From: Leeuwenhoekiella polynyae
GTDB taxonomy: Bacteria > Bacteroidota > Bacteroidia > Flavobacteriales > Flavobacteriaceae
Direction: 5' to 3'
DNA: 64,000 bases
Assembly: GCF_004104075.1 (NCBI RefSeq)
Contig: NZ_QOVK01000006.1
Location: 157,223 to 221,222, forward strand
How positions within the stretch are numbered: the stretch's first letter is position 1; each line of letters begins with the position of its first letter. Positions 43,905 to 53,838 of this stretch are shown here, in pieces. Under the pieces are notes generated by a model. That model was not told where the DNA came from and did not search any database. It worked only from the letters and a program-made list of their open reading frames with translations. The position numbers and the translations under genes are program-made.

Positions 43905-45194
43905 ATGAATAAAATAGAAAATCCAGATCGTTCTACCTGGGCAGAAATTCTCAAACGCCCAACGCAGACTTACGATCAGATTGAAAGTACGGTTCTTGAG
44001 ATTTTTGACAAGATCAAATCTTATGGTGATTCTGCTGTTAAGCAGTATACAGAAAAATTTGATGGAATTTTGATAAATAATCTTGAAGTACAGCAAAATG
44101 AAATAAATGCTGCTGTAAAGGAACTTTCACAAGATTTAAAGCAAGCAATAGAACTTGCAAAAAAGAACATAGAAGTATTTCACCAAGCACAAAAAACAAA
44201 TCCTGTAAATGTTGAAACTGCTCCGGGGGTTAATTGCTGGCAAGAGAAACGACCTATTCAAAAGGTTGGACTTTATATCCCTGGGGGTACAGCGCCACTT
44301 TTTTCGACAATATTAATGCTCGCAATTCCTGCTAAAATTGCAGGCTGTAAAGAAGTTGTTTTGTGTACTCCGCCAGACAAGGATGGAAACATCAACCCGG
44401 CGATTTTGTTTACCGCTCAACTTTGTGGTATTGATAAAATTTACAAAGTAGGAGGTATTCAAGCCATAGGAGCAATGACCTTTGGTACTGAAACTATTTC
44501 TAAAGTGTATAAGATTTTTGGTCCCGGTAATCAGTTTGTTACCGTTGCTAAACAAATGGCTACAAAATACAATGTGAGTATAGATATGCCGGCTGGTCCC
44601 TCAGAATTACTGGTTGTTGCAGATGATACTGCAGACGCTTCATTTGTAGCGTCAGACTTATTGAGTCAGGCAGAGCATGGTATTGATAGTCAGGTAATTT
44701 TAGTTTCAACTTCAAAAGGATTGATAATTTCTGTGGAAGACGAAATCAATATTCAATTGGTTCAACTTCCCCGTAAAAATATTGCCGAAAAAGCTATTGC
44801 AAATAGTAAGCTCATTTATGTAAAAGATCATAAAACAGCTCTTGAATTGATAGATGAATACGGTCCGGAGCATTTTATTGTGGCGACCAATGACAATGCA
44901 TATTATGTAGATAATATCGCTAACGCCGGGTCGGTTTTTATTGGCAATTATACACCGGAAAGTGCCGGAGATTATGCTTCAGGAACCAATCATACATTAC
45001 CAACAAATGGTTATGCAAAGCAGTACAGCGGTGTAAATCTAGATAGCTTTATGAAGAGTATGACCTTTCAGGAGTTGTCTCCTGAAGGTATAAAAAATAT
45101 AGGTAACGCGATTGAATTAATGGCTGAAGCAGAAGGCTTACAGGCCCACAAAAATGCGGTTACGTTACGTTTAAATAAATTAGCTAAAGACTAA
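43905..45194 (+). CDS. hisD: Histidinol dehydrogenase
   Basis: The 429-residue protein has KVGLYIPGGTAPLFSTILML, the zinc/substrate residues in SIDMPAGPSELLVVADDTA and ASDLLSQAEHGIDSQVILVS, GPEHFIVATND, and GDYASGTNHTLPTNGYAKQYSGV. It oxidises histidinol to histidine in two NAD-dependent steps. It begins 27 bp after hisG, with a small palindrome between, and ends 2 bp before hisC. Confidence 0.97.
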   Translation: MNKIENPDRSTWAEILKRPTQTYDQIESTVLEIFDKIKSYGDSAVKQYTEKFDGILINNLEVQQNEINAAVKELSQDLKQAIELAKKNIEVFHQAQKTNPVNVETAPGVNCWQEKRPIQKVGLYIPGGTAPLFSTILMLAIPAKIAGCKEVVLCTPPDKDGNINPAILFTAQLCGIDKIYKVGGIQAIGAMTFGTETISKVYKIFGPGNQFVTVAKQMATKYNVSIDMPAGPSELLVVADDTADASFVASDLLSQAEHGIDSQVILVSTSKGLIISVEDEINIQLVQLPRKNIAEKAIANSKLIYVKDHKTALELIDEYGPEHFIVATNDNAYYVDNIANAGSVFIGNYTPESAGDYASGTNHTLPTNGYAKQYSGVNLDSFMKSMTFQELSPEGIKNIGNAIELMAEAEGLQAHKNAVTLRLNKLAKD

Positions 45195-45196
45195 TT

Positions 45197-46249
45197 ATGA
45201 GTACTTCAATATTTAATTTAGACAGGCTGGTGCGTGAAAATGTTTCAAAACTAAAGCCGTATTCTTCAGCTCGTGATGAGTTTAAAGATTTTAATAAGGA
45301 TATGATTTTTCTGGATGCTAATGAGAATCCCTATAATAACGGGGTAAACCGATATCCAGATCCGCAACAAATAACTTTAAAGCAGCATTTATCAACCGCT
45401 AAGCGGGTTCCTACAGATCAGATTCTTTTAGGAAATGGGAGCGACGAAGTTTTAGATTTGTTGTTTAGAGCCTTTTGCGAACCTAAAAAGGACAATGTAA
45501 TTACACTGCCACCTACATACGGTATGTATAGTGTACTCGCAGCTACTAATGATATTGCAAATCGCGAAGTATTGCTTACTGAAAGCTTTCAGCCCAATGT
45601 AACGCAAATTTTAGAGCAGGTAGATCACCAGACTAAAATGATCTTTCTATGTTCTCCCAACAATCCTACTGCAAATAGTTTTGAACCAGAAAAGATTAGC
45701 GAATTGTTAGAATCGTTTAAAGGAATAGTCGTTGTTGATGAAGCTTATGTTGATTTTATGGAAGGTGAAAGTTGGTCAACAAAACTTCATGATTATCCAA
45801 ATTTGGTAATTATTCAAACCCTTTCAAAAGCCTATGGTTTAGCCGGAATACGGTTGGGAATCTGCTATGCTTCCGCAGCAATTATAGCGGTGCTTAACAA
45901 AATTAAACCTCCGTACAATGTAAATGAACTCACTCAGAAAAAAGCTTTAGAGCGCATATTAGATACAGATAGCATTCAAAAAGAAATCAACTCAATTTTA
46001 ACTGAAAGAGAAGGTTTATCTAAAGTGTTACTTCAAGTAGGTTTTGTTGACAAAATATTCCCTACAGAGGCTAATTTTATTTTGGCTCGAGTAGATGATG
46101 CTGATAAACGATACGATCAATTAATCAAAAAAGGAATTGTAGTACGCAATAGAAGCACACAGGCATTATGTGAAAATACCCTTAGATTTACGGTAGGAAC
46201 ACCAGCTGAAAACAAAAAATTAATAGCCGCTTTAAAAGATTTAGCATAA
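45197..46249 (+). CDS. hisC: Histidinol-phosphate aminotransferase
   Basis: The 350-residue protein has the fold-type I aminotransferase motifs [57 protein letters not shown], and the PLP lysine in [14 protein letters not shown]; the C-terminal Arg is in [14 protein letters not shown]. It converts imidazole acetol phosphate to histidinol phosphate. It overlaps hisB by one base (TAATG). Confidence 0.96.
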   Translation: MSTSIFNLDRLVRENVSKLKPYSSARDEFKDFNKDMIFLDANENPYNNGVNRYPDPQQITLKQHLSTAKRVPTDQILLGNGSDEVLDLLFRAFCEPKKDNVITLPPTYGMYSVLAATNDIANREVLLTESFQPNVTQILEQVDHQTKMIFLCSPNNPTANSFEPEKISELLESFKGIVVVDEAYVDFMEGESWSTKLHDYPNLVIIQTLSKAYGLAGIRLGICYASAAIIAVLNKIKPPYNVNELTQKKALERILDTDSIQKEINSILTEREGLSKVLLQVGFVDKIFPTEANFILARVDDADKRYDQLIKKGIVVRNRSTQALCENTLRFTVGTPAENKKLIAALKDLA

Positions 46250-47436
46250 TGAGTAATTTAAGTAAAAATGAATTTAATGGAGTTCCCCCTTTGGGGGCTA
46301 GGGGGCAGAAAGTCCTGTTTATAGATCGCGACGGAACGATTATAAAAGAACCACCCGGCTATCAGGTTGATGCTTTTGAAAAAGTAACTTTTTACCCAAA
46401 AGTTTTTAGTTATTTAAGTAAAATCGCAAAGGAGCTCGATTATAAACTAGTGATGATTACCAATCAAGATGGTTTGGGGACTGATATTTTCCCTGAAGAT
46501 ACCTTCTGGCCGGTGCATAATTTCATTTTAAAATCCTTCGAAAATGAAGGTGTGATTTTTGACGATGTTTTCATAGACAAAACCTTTCCTGAAGAAAATG
46601 CAAATACGCGTAAGCCAGGAACGGGTATGCTTACCGAATTTTTCTCTGATGAATATGATTTAGAAAACAGCTTTGTTTTTGGAGATCGTATTACAGACAT
46701 CGAACTAGCAAAAAATTTAGGTGCTAAAGGAATTTTTATAAACGATCATACCTATTTAGGTTCTGATGAAATCACGACAAAGCGTGAAGAATTAGAAAAT
46801 TATATAGCTCTTGAAACTAATGATTGGAAGGAGATCTACGAGTTTTTAAAGTTAGAAGAGCGTACCGCTTCCATTTCAAGAAAAACAAATGAAACCGATA
46901 TCGAAATCGAACTCAATCTTGATGGTACTGGGAAAAGTGATATTAAAACCGGTTTAGCCTTTTTTGATCATATGTTAGATCAGTTGGCACGCCACGGTTC
47001 TATGGATTTAAAAATTCACGTAAACGGTGATCTGGAAGTTGATGAGCACCATACGATTGAAGATACTGCGATTGCTCTGGGAGAGGTGTTTGCCAAAGCT
47101 TTGGGGAATAAACTTGGTATAGAGCGTTATGGATTTTGCCTGCCTATGGATGACTGTCTGGCACAGGTAGCAATTGATTTTGGTGGCAGAAACTGGTTGG
47201 TTTGGGAAACAGATTTTAAACGCGAGAAAATAGGAGAAATGCCTACAGAAATGTTCTATCATTTCTTTAAATCTTTTACCGATGGAGCAAGAGCGAATCT
47301 TAATGTAAAAGCTGAAGGAACCAATGAGCATCATAAAATTGAAGCTATTTTTAAAGCTTTTGCAAAAGCGATAAAAGTAGCTGTTAAACGTGATCCTGAC
47401 AAAATGGTTTTGCCTAGTACAAAAGGAATGCTATAA
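46249..47436 (+). CDS. hisB: Bifunctional histidinol-phosphatase / imidazoleglycerol-phosphate dehydratase
   Basis: The 395-residue protein has a HAD phosphatase domain ([17 protein letters not shown], then [23 protein letters not shown]) and a C-terminal IGPD domain ([65 protein letters not shown]). The N-terminus has an extension of about 20 residues ([19 protein letters not shown]) produced by a GC-rich palindromic repeat inserted in frame at 46283-46306; family members normally begin just before VLFIDRDGT. Enzyme activity should be unaffected because the insert precedes the domain. Confidence 0.95.
   Translation: MSNLSKNEFNGVPPLGARGQKVLFIDRDGTIIKEPPGYQVDAFEKVTFYPKVFSYLSKIAKELDYKLVMITNQDGLGTDIFPEDTFWPVHNFILKSFENEGVIFDDVFIDKTFPEENANTRKPGTGMLTEFFSDEYDLENSFVFGDRITDIELAKNLGAKGIFINDHTYLGSDEITTKREELENYIALETNDWKEIYEFLKLEERTASISRKTNETDIEIELNLDGTGKSDIKTGLAFFDHMLDQLARHGSMDLKIHVNGDLEVDEHHTIEDTAIALGEVFAKALGNKLGIERYGFCLPMDDCLAQVAIDFGGRNWLVWETDFKREKIGEMPTEMFYHFFKSFTDGARANLNVKAEGTNEHHKIEAIFKAFAKAIKVAVKRDPDKMVLPSTKGML
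46283..46306 (+). repeat. GC-rich palindromic repeat inside hisB (family A)
   Basis: TTCCCCCTTTGGGGGCTAGG and following GGGG form a CCCCC/GGGGG stem. The same element occurs inverted at 47437-47461 and in direct orientation at 47545-47571. It encodes VPPLGARGQ in HisB. Confidence 0.7.
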
Positions 47437-47461
47437 GCCACCTAACCCCAAAAGGGGGAAT
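47437..47461 (-). repeat. GC-rich palindromic repeat between hisB and hisH (family A, inverted)
   Basis: On the minus strand it reads ATTCCCCCTTTTGGGGTTAG then GTGGC, matching the hisB copy at most positions. It begins right at the hisB stop. Confidence 0.65.
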
Positions 47462-47506
47462 TTTAGAAGTACAACTTTGACTGATCAAAGTTTCAGAATC
47501 TGATAT

Positions 47507-48145
47507 ATGATTGATAATACTAAAATAGATAAAGAAGCAGAATCAACTCCCCCTTCGGGGGCTGGGAGGCTGGTAATTATAAACTATGGCGCCGGAAATA
47601 TACAAAGCATCAAATTCGCTTTTAAACGATTGGGAATAGATGCGGTACTTTCTGATGATGCTGAAGAAATAAAAGCTGCGGGTAAAGTTATTTTTCCCGG
47701 TGTAGGTGAGGCGAGCAGTGCTATGGCTAAACTGAAAGCTACAGGATTAGATAAGATCATTCCAACCTTAAAACAGCCGGTTCTGGGTATATGTCTGGGT
47801 ATGCAGTTGATGTGTAACCATTCTACAGAAGGAGATACCACCGGACTTGGGATTTTTAATGTAGATGTCGTAAAGTTTTCAAAAGAGGTAAAAGTTCCGC
47901 AAATAGGCTGGAATGAAATTACAGACTTACAAAGCGAGTTATTGACCAGTATTCCTGAAAACTCACATATGTACCTGGTTCATAGTTTTTACGCACCAAA
48001 ATGTGCTGAAATGATTGCAACGACACATTATGAGCTCGACTATGCTTCGGCTTTGCAAAAGAAAAATTTTTACGGAGTGCAATTTCACCCGGAAAAGTCA
48101 GGTGTCGTTGGAGAACAAATACTTAAAAATTTCTTGAGTTTATGA
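47507..48145 (+). CDS. hisH: Imidazole glycerol phosphate synthase glutaminase subunit
   Basis: The 212-residue protein has [31 protein letters not shown], the nucleophile Cys in GICLGMQLM, and the His/Glu of [10 protein letters not shown]. It supplies ammonia from glutamine to HisF. The N-terminal 22 residues ([20 protein letters not shown]) are not family sequence; they include a repeat insert at 47545-47571. The gene overlaps hisA by 4 bp. Confidence 0.95.
   Translation: MIDNTKIDKEAESTPPSGAGRLVIINYGAGNIQSIKFAFKRLGIDAVLSDDAEEIKAAGKVIFPGVGEASSAMAKLKATGLDKIIPTLKQPVLGICLGMQLMCNHSTEGDTTGLGIFNVDVVKFSKEVKVPQIGWNEITDLQSELLTSIPENSHMYLVHSFYAPKCAEMIATTHYELDYASALQKKNFYGVQFHPEKSGVVGEQILKNFLSL
47545..47571 (+). 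repeat. GC-rich palindromic repeat inside hisH (family A)
   Basis: AACTCCCCCTTCGGGGGCTG and following GGAGGCT have the CCCCC/GGGGG stem with loop TT-C. It encodes [10 protein letters not shown] at the HisH N-terminus. Confidence 0.7.
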
Positions 48146-48894
48146 GAATTATACCAGCAATAGATATTATTGACGGGAAGTGCGTACGCCTTTCTAAAGG
48201 GGATTATGATACTAAAAAGATTTACAACGAGAGTCCGTTAGAAGTTGCTAAAGAATTTGAAGCACACGGAATTAAATTTTTACATCTGGTCGATCTGGAT
48301 GGAGCGAAAAGTAAACATATAGTAAACCATAAAGTACTGGAGCAAATAGCTTCGCAAACCTCCCTTAAAATCGATTTTGGAGGTGGCTTAAAAACCGATG
48401 ATGATTTGCGTATCGCTTTTGAAAGTGGTGCTAGTCAGATTACCGGTGGAAGCATTGCAGTAAAAGATAGAGAGACTTTTAAAAGTTGGTTAACAAATTT
48501 TGGTGCAGATAAAATCATTCTTGGAGCTGATGCTAAAGATGAAAAAGTAGCCGTTAGCGGTTGGCTAGAGGAATCTAAAGAAGAATTGATTCCGTTTATA
48601 CAGGAGTATCAGAAAGAAGGTATTTCATACGTTATTTGTACAGACATCAGCAAAGACGGAATGTTAGAAGGCCCTTCCTTTGATTTGTATCAAAAGATTC
48701 TAGAAGAATGTCACCCGGAGCTTGTCGAAGGGCCAGTCAAGAACTTTAACCTAATAGCCTCGGGTGGTATCTCTGATTTTGATGAATTACCAAAGCTAGC
48801 TGAACTGGGTTGCGAAGGAACGATTATCGGTAAAGCCATTTATGAAGGAAGAATTTCAATGAAACAATTGGAAGGATTTATAGTGAATCAATAA
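48142..48894 (+). CDS. hisA: ProFAR isomerase
   Basis: The 250-residue TIM barrel has the start [85 protein letters not shown] and [15 protein letters not shown]. Catalytic Asp residues are in PAIDIID and CTDISKDG. An insert of about 10 residues ([14 protein letters not shown] region) lies between barrel strand 6 and the IASGG phosphate loop. It is encoded by a dispersed repeat at 48707-48735, on a loop that probably tolerates it. Confidence 0.95.
   Translation: MRIIPAIDIIDGKCVRLSKGDYDTKKIYNESPLEVAKEFEAHGIKFLHLVDLDGAKSKHIVNHKVLEQIASQTSLKIDFGGGLKTDDDLRIAFESGASQITGGSIAVKDRETFKSWLTNFGADKIILGADAKDEKVAVSGWLEESKEELIPFIQEYQKEGISYVICTDISKDGMLEGPSFDLYQKILEECHPELVEGPVKNFNLIASGGISDFDELPKLAELGCEGTIIGKAIYEGRISMKQLEGFIVNQ
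48707..48735 (+). repeat. Dispersed repeat encoding CHPELVEG inside hisA (family B)
   Basis: GAATGTCACCCGGAGCTTGT followed by CGAAGGGCC resembles the widespread short element whose translation reads CHPELVEG, known from many bacterial genomes. It is in frame and keeps hisA open. Confidence 0.65.
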
Positions 48895-48900
48895 TGAGTT

Positions 48901-48939
48901 TTCCGCCGAAGTTTATTCTGAATTTATCGAAGGGCGGAA
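48901..48939. repeat. Hairpin repeat between hisA and hisF
   Basis: TTCCGCC at 48901-48907 pairs with GGCGGAA at 48933-48939; the inner part (TATTCTGAATTTATCGAAGG) resembles another variant of family B. It fills most of the 64-bp gap before hisF. Confidence 0.6.
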
Positions 48940-48958
48940 AAGTAAAAAGTAAAATAAC

Positions 48959-49714
48959 GTGCTTACAAAACGAATAATTCCTTGTCTGGATATCAAAAAC
49001 GGAAGAACTGTAAAAGGTGTCAATTTTGTTGCTTTACGCGATGCCGGTGATCCGGTAGAATTAGCAGCAAAGTATGCAGAAACCGGTGCAGACGAGTTAG
49101 TATTTCTCGATATTTCGGCTACTGAAGAGCGTCGTAAAACCTTAGCAGATCTGGTTTTGCGCGTCGCAGAAAAGATCAATATTCCGTTTACGGTAGGGGG
49201 CGGAATTTCTTCTGTTGAAGATGTAGATATCTTGCTTCAAAACGGAGCAGATAAAGTCTCTATTAATTCTTCCGCAGTGAAGAATCCACAGTTAATTAAT
49301 GAGTTAGCAGCAAAATTTGGTTCACAATGTGTGGTGGTCGCCATTGATGCAAAACAGATCAATGGGAAATGGACAGTACATTTGGTGGGTGGTAAAGTGT
49401 CCACTGAATTAGACTTGTTTGAATGGGCTCAGGAAGTAGAGCAGCGTGGCGCTGGAGAGATCTTATTTACGTCAATGGATCACGACGGAACTAAAAACGG
49501 ATTTGCTGATGAAGCCCTGGCAAAACTGAGTGAACTGCTTAATATTCCAATTATAGCTTCAGGCGGAGCAGGAACGATGCAACATTTTACAGATACATTT
49601 ATTAATGGAAAAGCTGATGCAGCTTTGGCAGCGAGTGTATTTCATTTTCACGAGATTGACATCCCAGAGTTGAAACTCGAATTAAAAAATAAAAATATTC
49701 CGGTACGGATTTAA
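48959..49714 (+). CDS. hisF: Imidazole glycerol phosphate synthase cyclase subunit
   Basis: The 251-residue TIM barrel starts at GTG 48959 ([21 protein letters not shown]). Seen motifs: catalytic Asp in [62 protein letters not shown] with the second catalytic Asp, and [14 protein letters not shown]. With HisH it makes IGP and AICAR. The gap before it is occupied by a hairpin repeat, which separates it from hisA. Confidence 0.97.
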   Translation: MLTKRIIPCLDIKNGRTVKGVNFVALRDAGDPVELAAKYAETGADELVFLDISATEERRKTLADLVLRVAEKINIPFTVGGGISSVEDVDILLQNGADKVSINSSAVKNPQLINELAAKFGSQCVVVAIDAKQINGKWTVHLVGGKVSTELDLFEWAQEVEQRGAGEILFTSMDHDGTKNGFADEALAKLSELLNIPIIASGGAGTMQHFTDTFINGKADAALAASVFHFHEIDIPELKLELKNKNIPVRI

Positions 49715-49722
49715 ATGAAATT

Positions 49723-49736
49723 TTCGCCTTTGCGAA
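49723..49736. repeat. Short palindrome TTCGC-CTTT-GCGAA before hisIE
   Basis: A perfect 5-bp stem between the hisF stop and the chosen hisIE start. Same family as 43877-43892. Confidence 0.45.
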
Positions 49737-49750
49737 CTAACTCAAGAGTT

Positions 49751-50344
49751 ATGAAAATTAATTATGATGAAAAAGGCCTGGTGCCTGCAATAATTCAGGA
49801 TGCTAAAACAAAAACAGTTTTGATGCTGGGTTATATGAATGAAGAAGCATATCTAAAAACCAATGAAACTAAAAAGGTAACTTTCTATAGCCGTAGCAAA
49901 AAGCGCCTTTGGACAAAAGGTGAAGAAAGCGGTAATTTTTTAGATCTTGTTTCTATAAAAAACGATTGTGATAATGATACCTTATTGATAAGTGTAATTC
50001 CTCAAGGGCCGACTTGTCACACAGGAACAGACAATTGCTGGGGTGAAAATAATGAACAGTCTTTTGGGTTTCTTTCAGATCTTGAGCAAACTATTGCAGA
50101 GCGTAAAGCCAATCAGGATAACGAAAAAAGCTATGTTGCCGATCTTTTTAGAAAAGGAATTAATAAGATAGCTCAGAAGGTAGGGGAGGAAGCGGTAGAG
50201 GTTGTCATCGAAGCTAAGGATGAAGACGATGATCTGTTTCTTAATGAAAGTGCCGATTTGCTTTTTCATTACCTAATTTTACTTAAAGCTAAAGGTTTTG
50301 GACTTCAGGATATTGAACAAGTTTTAATAGATCGAAAAAAGTAA
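49751..50344 (+). CDS. hisIE: Bifunctional phosphoribosyl-AMP cyclohydrolase / phosphoribosyl-ATP pyrophosphatase
   Basis: From ATG 49751 (MKINYDEKGLVPAIIQDAKT) the protein has 197 residues; the longer frame from 49715 only adds sequence derived from a palindrome. HisI motifs: VLMLGYMNEEAYLKT, FYSRSKKRLWTKGEESGNFL, and the zinc cysteines in PQGPTCHTGTDNCWG. The HisE domain is the helical end (FRKGINKIAQKVGEEAVEVV, then EAKDEDDDLFLNESADLLFH). It performs steps 2 and 3 of histidine synthesis. Last gene of the operon. Confidence 0.95.
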   Translation: MKINYDEKGLVPAIIQDAKTKTVLMLGYMNEEAYLKTNETKKVTFYSRSKKRLWTKGEESGNFLDLVSIKNDCDNDTLLISVIPQGPTCHTGTDNCWGENNEQSFGFLSDLEQTIAERKANQDNEKSYVADLFRKGINKIAQKVGEEAVEVVIEAKDEDDDLFLNESADLLFHYLILLKAKGFGLQDIEQVLIDRKK

Positions 50345-50781
50345 TTTCAATACAACTTCCATTAAAAAGGGATAGTTCTAATAGAGCCATCCTTTTTGAT
50401 TTTGCAGCATTAGTATTTACAATTTGATGTTTTACGTCTCTTTAAGGATGTTTTTCATCCTATTTATTCTTCCAAAAAGGTGTTTTTACTGAAAAATCTT
50501 TAAAACAGGTTAATTCAGTTATATTTTACTTGTAGGAATTTTCAGTAGAAAATCAAAATCAAAATAATCTAGTTCAAAACATATTATTAACATATTGTTT
50601 ATAGGAATTACATTACGTATTTTGATTGATCAGTGGTATCACTTGTTACTGTAAGACCAATTATTTACAAGTATTATCATAAAGGTTAAAGGATTTAGGA
50701 AAAACTAAAAAGGGTGTAAACAACTCTTTCAGCAGCTATACTTGCATTTAATCGTATTAATTGGGAATTTAGAATAACCAA
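50345..50781. other. Intergenic region after the histidine operon
   Basis: 437 bp without a gene. It begins with an imperfect hairpin (separate entry). The rest is AT-rich. A TATACTTG at 50737-50744, one base off TAnnTTTG, could be the -7 box of the C1q-like gene 38 bp downstream. Confidence 0.5.
50363..50397 (+). terminator. Probable terminator of the histidine operon
   Basis: TAAAAAGGGAT pairs imperfectly with ATCCTTTTTG around a 14-base loop, 18 bp after the hisIE stop. The T run fits a terminator; the stem is weak. Confidence 0.5.
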
Positions 50782-51465
50782 TTGAAATCGTTTATGCGAA
50801 AAGTTTTACTTCTGTTTTTTTTGATGTGCCATGTGATAATATTTAGTCAAGTAGGTATAGGGACTACCGACCCAGATCCTGATGTGATGCTTGATATTAA
50901 TGGCGGTTTAAGAATACGCTCTTACAATGAGGGGAATGATTCTGCTGCAAAAGATTCTATCGCAGTTTTAGATGGTAGGGGGGTTGTTCATCGTATCGCT
51001 ACAAAGACCTTGCTTGCTAATATGGATAAGTCTTTAGCTAAAGTAAATATTTCTTCTAGCGCATCATCACTCCTAAGTATATCCGTCGGAGAAAGTTTAA
51101 TAAAATTTGATAATATTGATTTTGATATAAAAGGAGAATATGATTCCTCCACAGGTTATTATACTATTCAGGATGATGGGTTTTATAGAATTACCGGTCA
51201 AATTAAGTCTTCTTCTACAATTTCAACTTTAGTGCTTTTTGGTTTAAGAATGAAAGTACGTAAAAATGGTGTAGGTTCCTTTAATCTTATTGCGGAAACA
51301 AATTATACAGGTTTGGGTGCAGTACCGAGAACAGTTTCTACGATACTTGAATTAGATGCTGGGGATCAAATAGCTTTCTATTCCTATAATGGTTTATCTA
51401 TAGGTTTAATAAATCTAGGTAGCAATGCCTACGATAATTTTTATACCATAGAGCAAGTCCGCTAA
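50782..51465 (+). CDS. Secreted C1q/TNF-like jelly-roll domain protein
   Basis: The 227-residue protein has a signal peptide (KVLLLFFLMCHVIIFSQ), then the head segment VGIGTTDPDPDVMLDINGGLRI, typical of Bacteroidota surface and tail-fibre-like proteins. The C-terminal part (GYYTIQDDGFYRITGQI, RMKVRKNGVGSFNLIAET, VSTILELDAGDQIAFYSYNG, YDNFYTIEQV) has the spacing of a C1q/TNF-like beta sandwich. Its partner is unknown. A start four codons later (MRKVLL) is equally possible. It is convergent with recQ and the two stops are adjacent. Confidence 0.7.
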   Translation: MKSFMRKVLLLFFLMCHVIIFSQVGIGTTDPDPDVMLDINGGLRIRSYNEGNDSAAKDSIAVLDGRGVVHRIATKTLLANMDKSLAKVNISSSASSLLSISVGESLIKFDNIDFDIKGEYDSSTGYYTIQDDGFYRITGQIKSSSTISTLVLFGLRMKVRKNGVGSFNLIAETNYTGLGAVPRTVSTILELDAGDQIAFYSYNGLSIGLINLGSNAYDNFYTIEQVR

Positions 51466-53580
51466 CTAGCCTTCCATGTCAATCAGAGTTAGTGCTAAGC
51501 GTATTTTGTAATAGGGAATCTTCTCTTCAAAATGTTCAAAATAAGGCTTGAGGCCGTCTGGATTGTCTAGATGCTTTTTTGCAGATTTAATTTGTTCAAC
51601 TTCTGTTTTACTTACGTATGTATATAAATCCAGATCAGCACCATCTTGTGCTAGTTTGGCTAAATGGGAATACACCGTGGTATCTTTCAAGTCTCGCTTT
51701 TTAGCTACTTCCTCAACTGAAAGTCCATCTTTTAGCATATTAAAAGTAACCTGATGCGTTGCAGTTTTACTACCTTTCTTTTTCAGCTTTTGTTGTTGAA
51801 AATCTAAAATAGCATCAATAAAAGCATCACCGTATACATCTAGTTTACGTTGTCCCACCCCGCTTATTTCAAGAAGCTCCATTTCGGTAGTAGGTCTTAC
51901 TCGTTCCATTTCTTTTAGGGTCTTATCACTAAAAACTAAATAAGCCGGGATCTCTTCTTCTTTAGCAATTTCAGACCTCAAGACACGAAGCTTTTCAAAA
52001 AGATCATTTCCTTTTTTGATTTTAGGTTTCTTCTCCGTAAGAACCTCTTGTTTTATCGCTTCTGTAGGGTGTGTAAGACTAACTTTTTTTCCTTCAAATA
52101 AAACAGCTTTGCTAGATGCAGTTAAATGCAGGCTGTTTCTTAGGTGAAAAGCAATCTCGCAATACCCTTGATTGATAAGCTGCAGCATATAATGTTGCCA
52201 GTCTTTCCAGGAAACATCAGCTCCTATCCCGTATGTACTAATTTGATCCAAACCAGTATCTAGAATCTGTGCATTTTTCGCACCGCGCAAAATATCTATG
52301 ATAACACCTATAGGCTGAGTTTCTTTTGCCCGGGCAATGGTAGAAAGTGCTTTTTGAGCTAAAATAGTTCCGTCAAAAAATTGTGGTGGATTTTTACATA
52401 CGTCACAATTACCACAATCTTGCTCTAGAAACTCACCAAAATAACTCAATAATATTTTTCGCCGGCAGGTAGTTGACTCAGCATATTGCTTCATGCGATC
52501 AAGCTTTGCATTTTGCACTTCTTCATTACCTGCGCCTTGTGTAAAACGACGTAATTGTAAAACATCTGCATAACTGTGAAAAAGTAGCGCATGAGATTTT
52601 AGTCCGTCACGACCGGCTCTACCGATTTCCTGATAATAGCCCTCCAGGTTTTTAGGCATATTGTAGTGAATCACCCAGCGCACATTAGACTTATCAATAC
52701 CCATCCCAAAAGCAACGGTAGCGCAAACCACCTGGGTTTTATCATAAATAAAATCTTCCTGAACTTTATTACGCTCATCAAAACTCAACCCGGCGTGATA
52801 CGAAGTAGCTTCAATCCCTTCGCCCTTTAATGCTTCAGAAACGCTTTCTGTAGTTTTTCTACTCAGGCAATAAATTATTCCGCTGGTATCTGGTCTTTTG
52901 GCTAAAAAACGCTTGATTTGATCCAGACGTTTATCTGCAGCACGAACTTCTAACGTGATGTTTTTTCGGTCAAACGAACTTAAAAACTGTTGTGCGTGAG
53001 AAATATTGAGTTGGTCTGCGATATCCTGACGCGTAGCTTTATCTGCGGTAGCCGTTAACGCAATAACCGGAGTTTTTGGAAGGGTTTTCTTCAAAAAGCC
53101 TAACTGTTGATAAGAAGGTCTAAAATCGTGTCCCCAGCTGGAGATACAGTGCGCCTCATCTATCGCAACACAGCTGATGTAATTCTCATTGAGAATAGGG
53201 GACAAGCCTGCTAAACTTTCGGGAGCAACATAAAGTAATTTTAATTTACCCGATGCCGCTTTGTTAATTATACTTTGCTGAAGCGTTGCATCCTGACTGC
53301 TATTGTAAAAGTCAGCTTCAATTCCATTCGCTTTTAGACCATCTACTTGATCTTTCATCAATGCGATTAAGGGAGAAATAACCAGCGTTAAGCCTTTAAA
53401 ATGCAATGCAGGAAGCTGATAACAAATAGATTTTCCACCGCCGGTAGGCATAATTACAATCGCATCAGTTCCGGCAAGAACAGTTTCTATAATCTCACGT
53501 TGTTGATTTCTAAAGCTATCGTATCCAAAATAGGTTTTAAGCGTAGTAAGCAGAGTAGATTTTTCAATTTCAGCGGCCAT
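51466..53580 (-). CDS. recQ: ATP-dependent DNA helicase RecQ
   Basis: From MAAEIEKSTL the protein has 704 residues; the frame runs 25 codons further upstream but without family sequence. Helicase motifs: GYDSFRNQQREII (motif 0), MPTGGGKSICYQLPAL (I), DEAHCISSWGHDFRPSY (II), ALTATAD (III), and GRAGRDGLKSHALLF (VI). Zinc cysteines (CRRKILLSYFGEFLEQDCGNCDVC), an RQC winged helix, an HRDC domain (about 525-600) and a C-terminal helix-turn-helix follow. It unwinds DNA 3' to 5' in recombination and replication repair. Confidence 0.96.
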   Translation of the reverse strand: MAAEIEKSTLLTTLKTYFGYDSFRNQQREIIETVLAGTDAIVIMPTGGGKSICYQLPALHFKGLTLVISPLIALMKDQVDGLKANGIEADFYNSSQDATLQQSIINKAASGKLKLLYVAPESLAGLSPILNENYISCVAIDEAHCISSWGHDFRPSYQQLGFLKKTLPKTPVIALTATADKATRQDIADQLNISHAQQFLSSFDRKNITLEVRAADKRLDQIKRFLAKRPDTSGIIYCLSRKTTESVSEALKGEGIEATSYHAGLSFDERNKVQEDFIYDKTQVVCATVAFGMGIDKSNVRWVIHYNMPKNLEGYYQEIGRAGRDGLKSHALLFHSYADVLQLRRFTQGAGNEEVQNAKLDRMKQYAESTTCRRKILLSYFGEFLEQDCGNCDVCKNPPQFFDGTILAQKALSTIARAKETQPIGVIIDILRGAKNAQILDTGLDQISTYGIGADVSWKDWQHYMLQLINQGYCEIAFHLRNSLHLTASSKAVLFEGKKVSLTHPTEAIKQEVLTEKKPKIKKGNDLFEKLRVLRSEIAKEEEIPAYLVFSDKTLKEMERVRPTTEMELLEISGVGQRKLDVYGDAFIDAILDFQQQKLKKKGSKTATHQVTFNMLKDGLSVEEVAKKRDLKDTTVYSHLAKLAQDGADLDLYTYVSKTEVEQIKSAKKHLDNPDGLKPYFEHFEEKIPYYKIRLALTLIDMEG

Positions 53581-53838
53581 CAGAATCCTTTTTTTTACAA
53601 AAAACGGAATTTTTAAGCAGACTTGTGAAGATTTGAGTTCATAAAAAATAAGCAACTTTTCATCAACTAGATTAGTAATACACTAACGTTATAGAAACCC
53701 TAAAATCTGTATCTGATTTTTAAACATTATGCATTTTTACACTAACAAAATGAAGAAAGCATAATTCTTAATATTTTGACTTATAAACTAATAGAGACGT
53801 TGCTTAATCGTTTAAATTAATTAGTAAACTTGTTTTGT

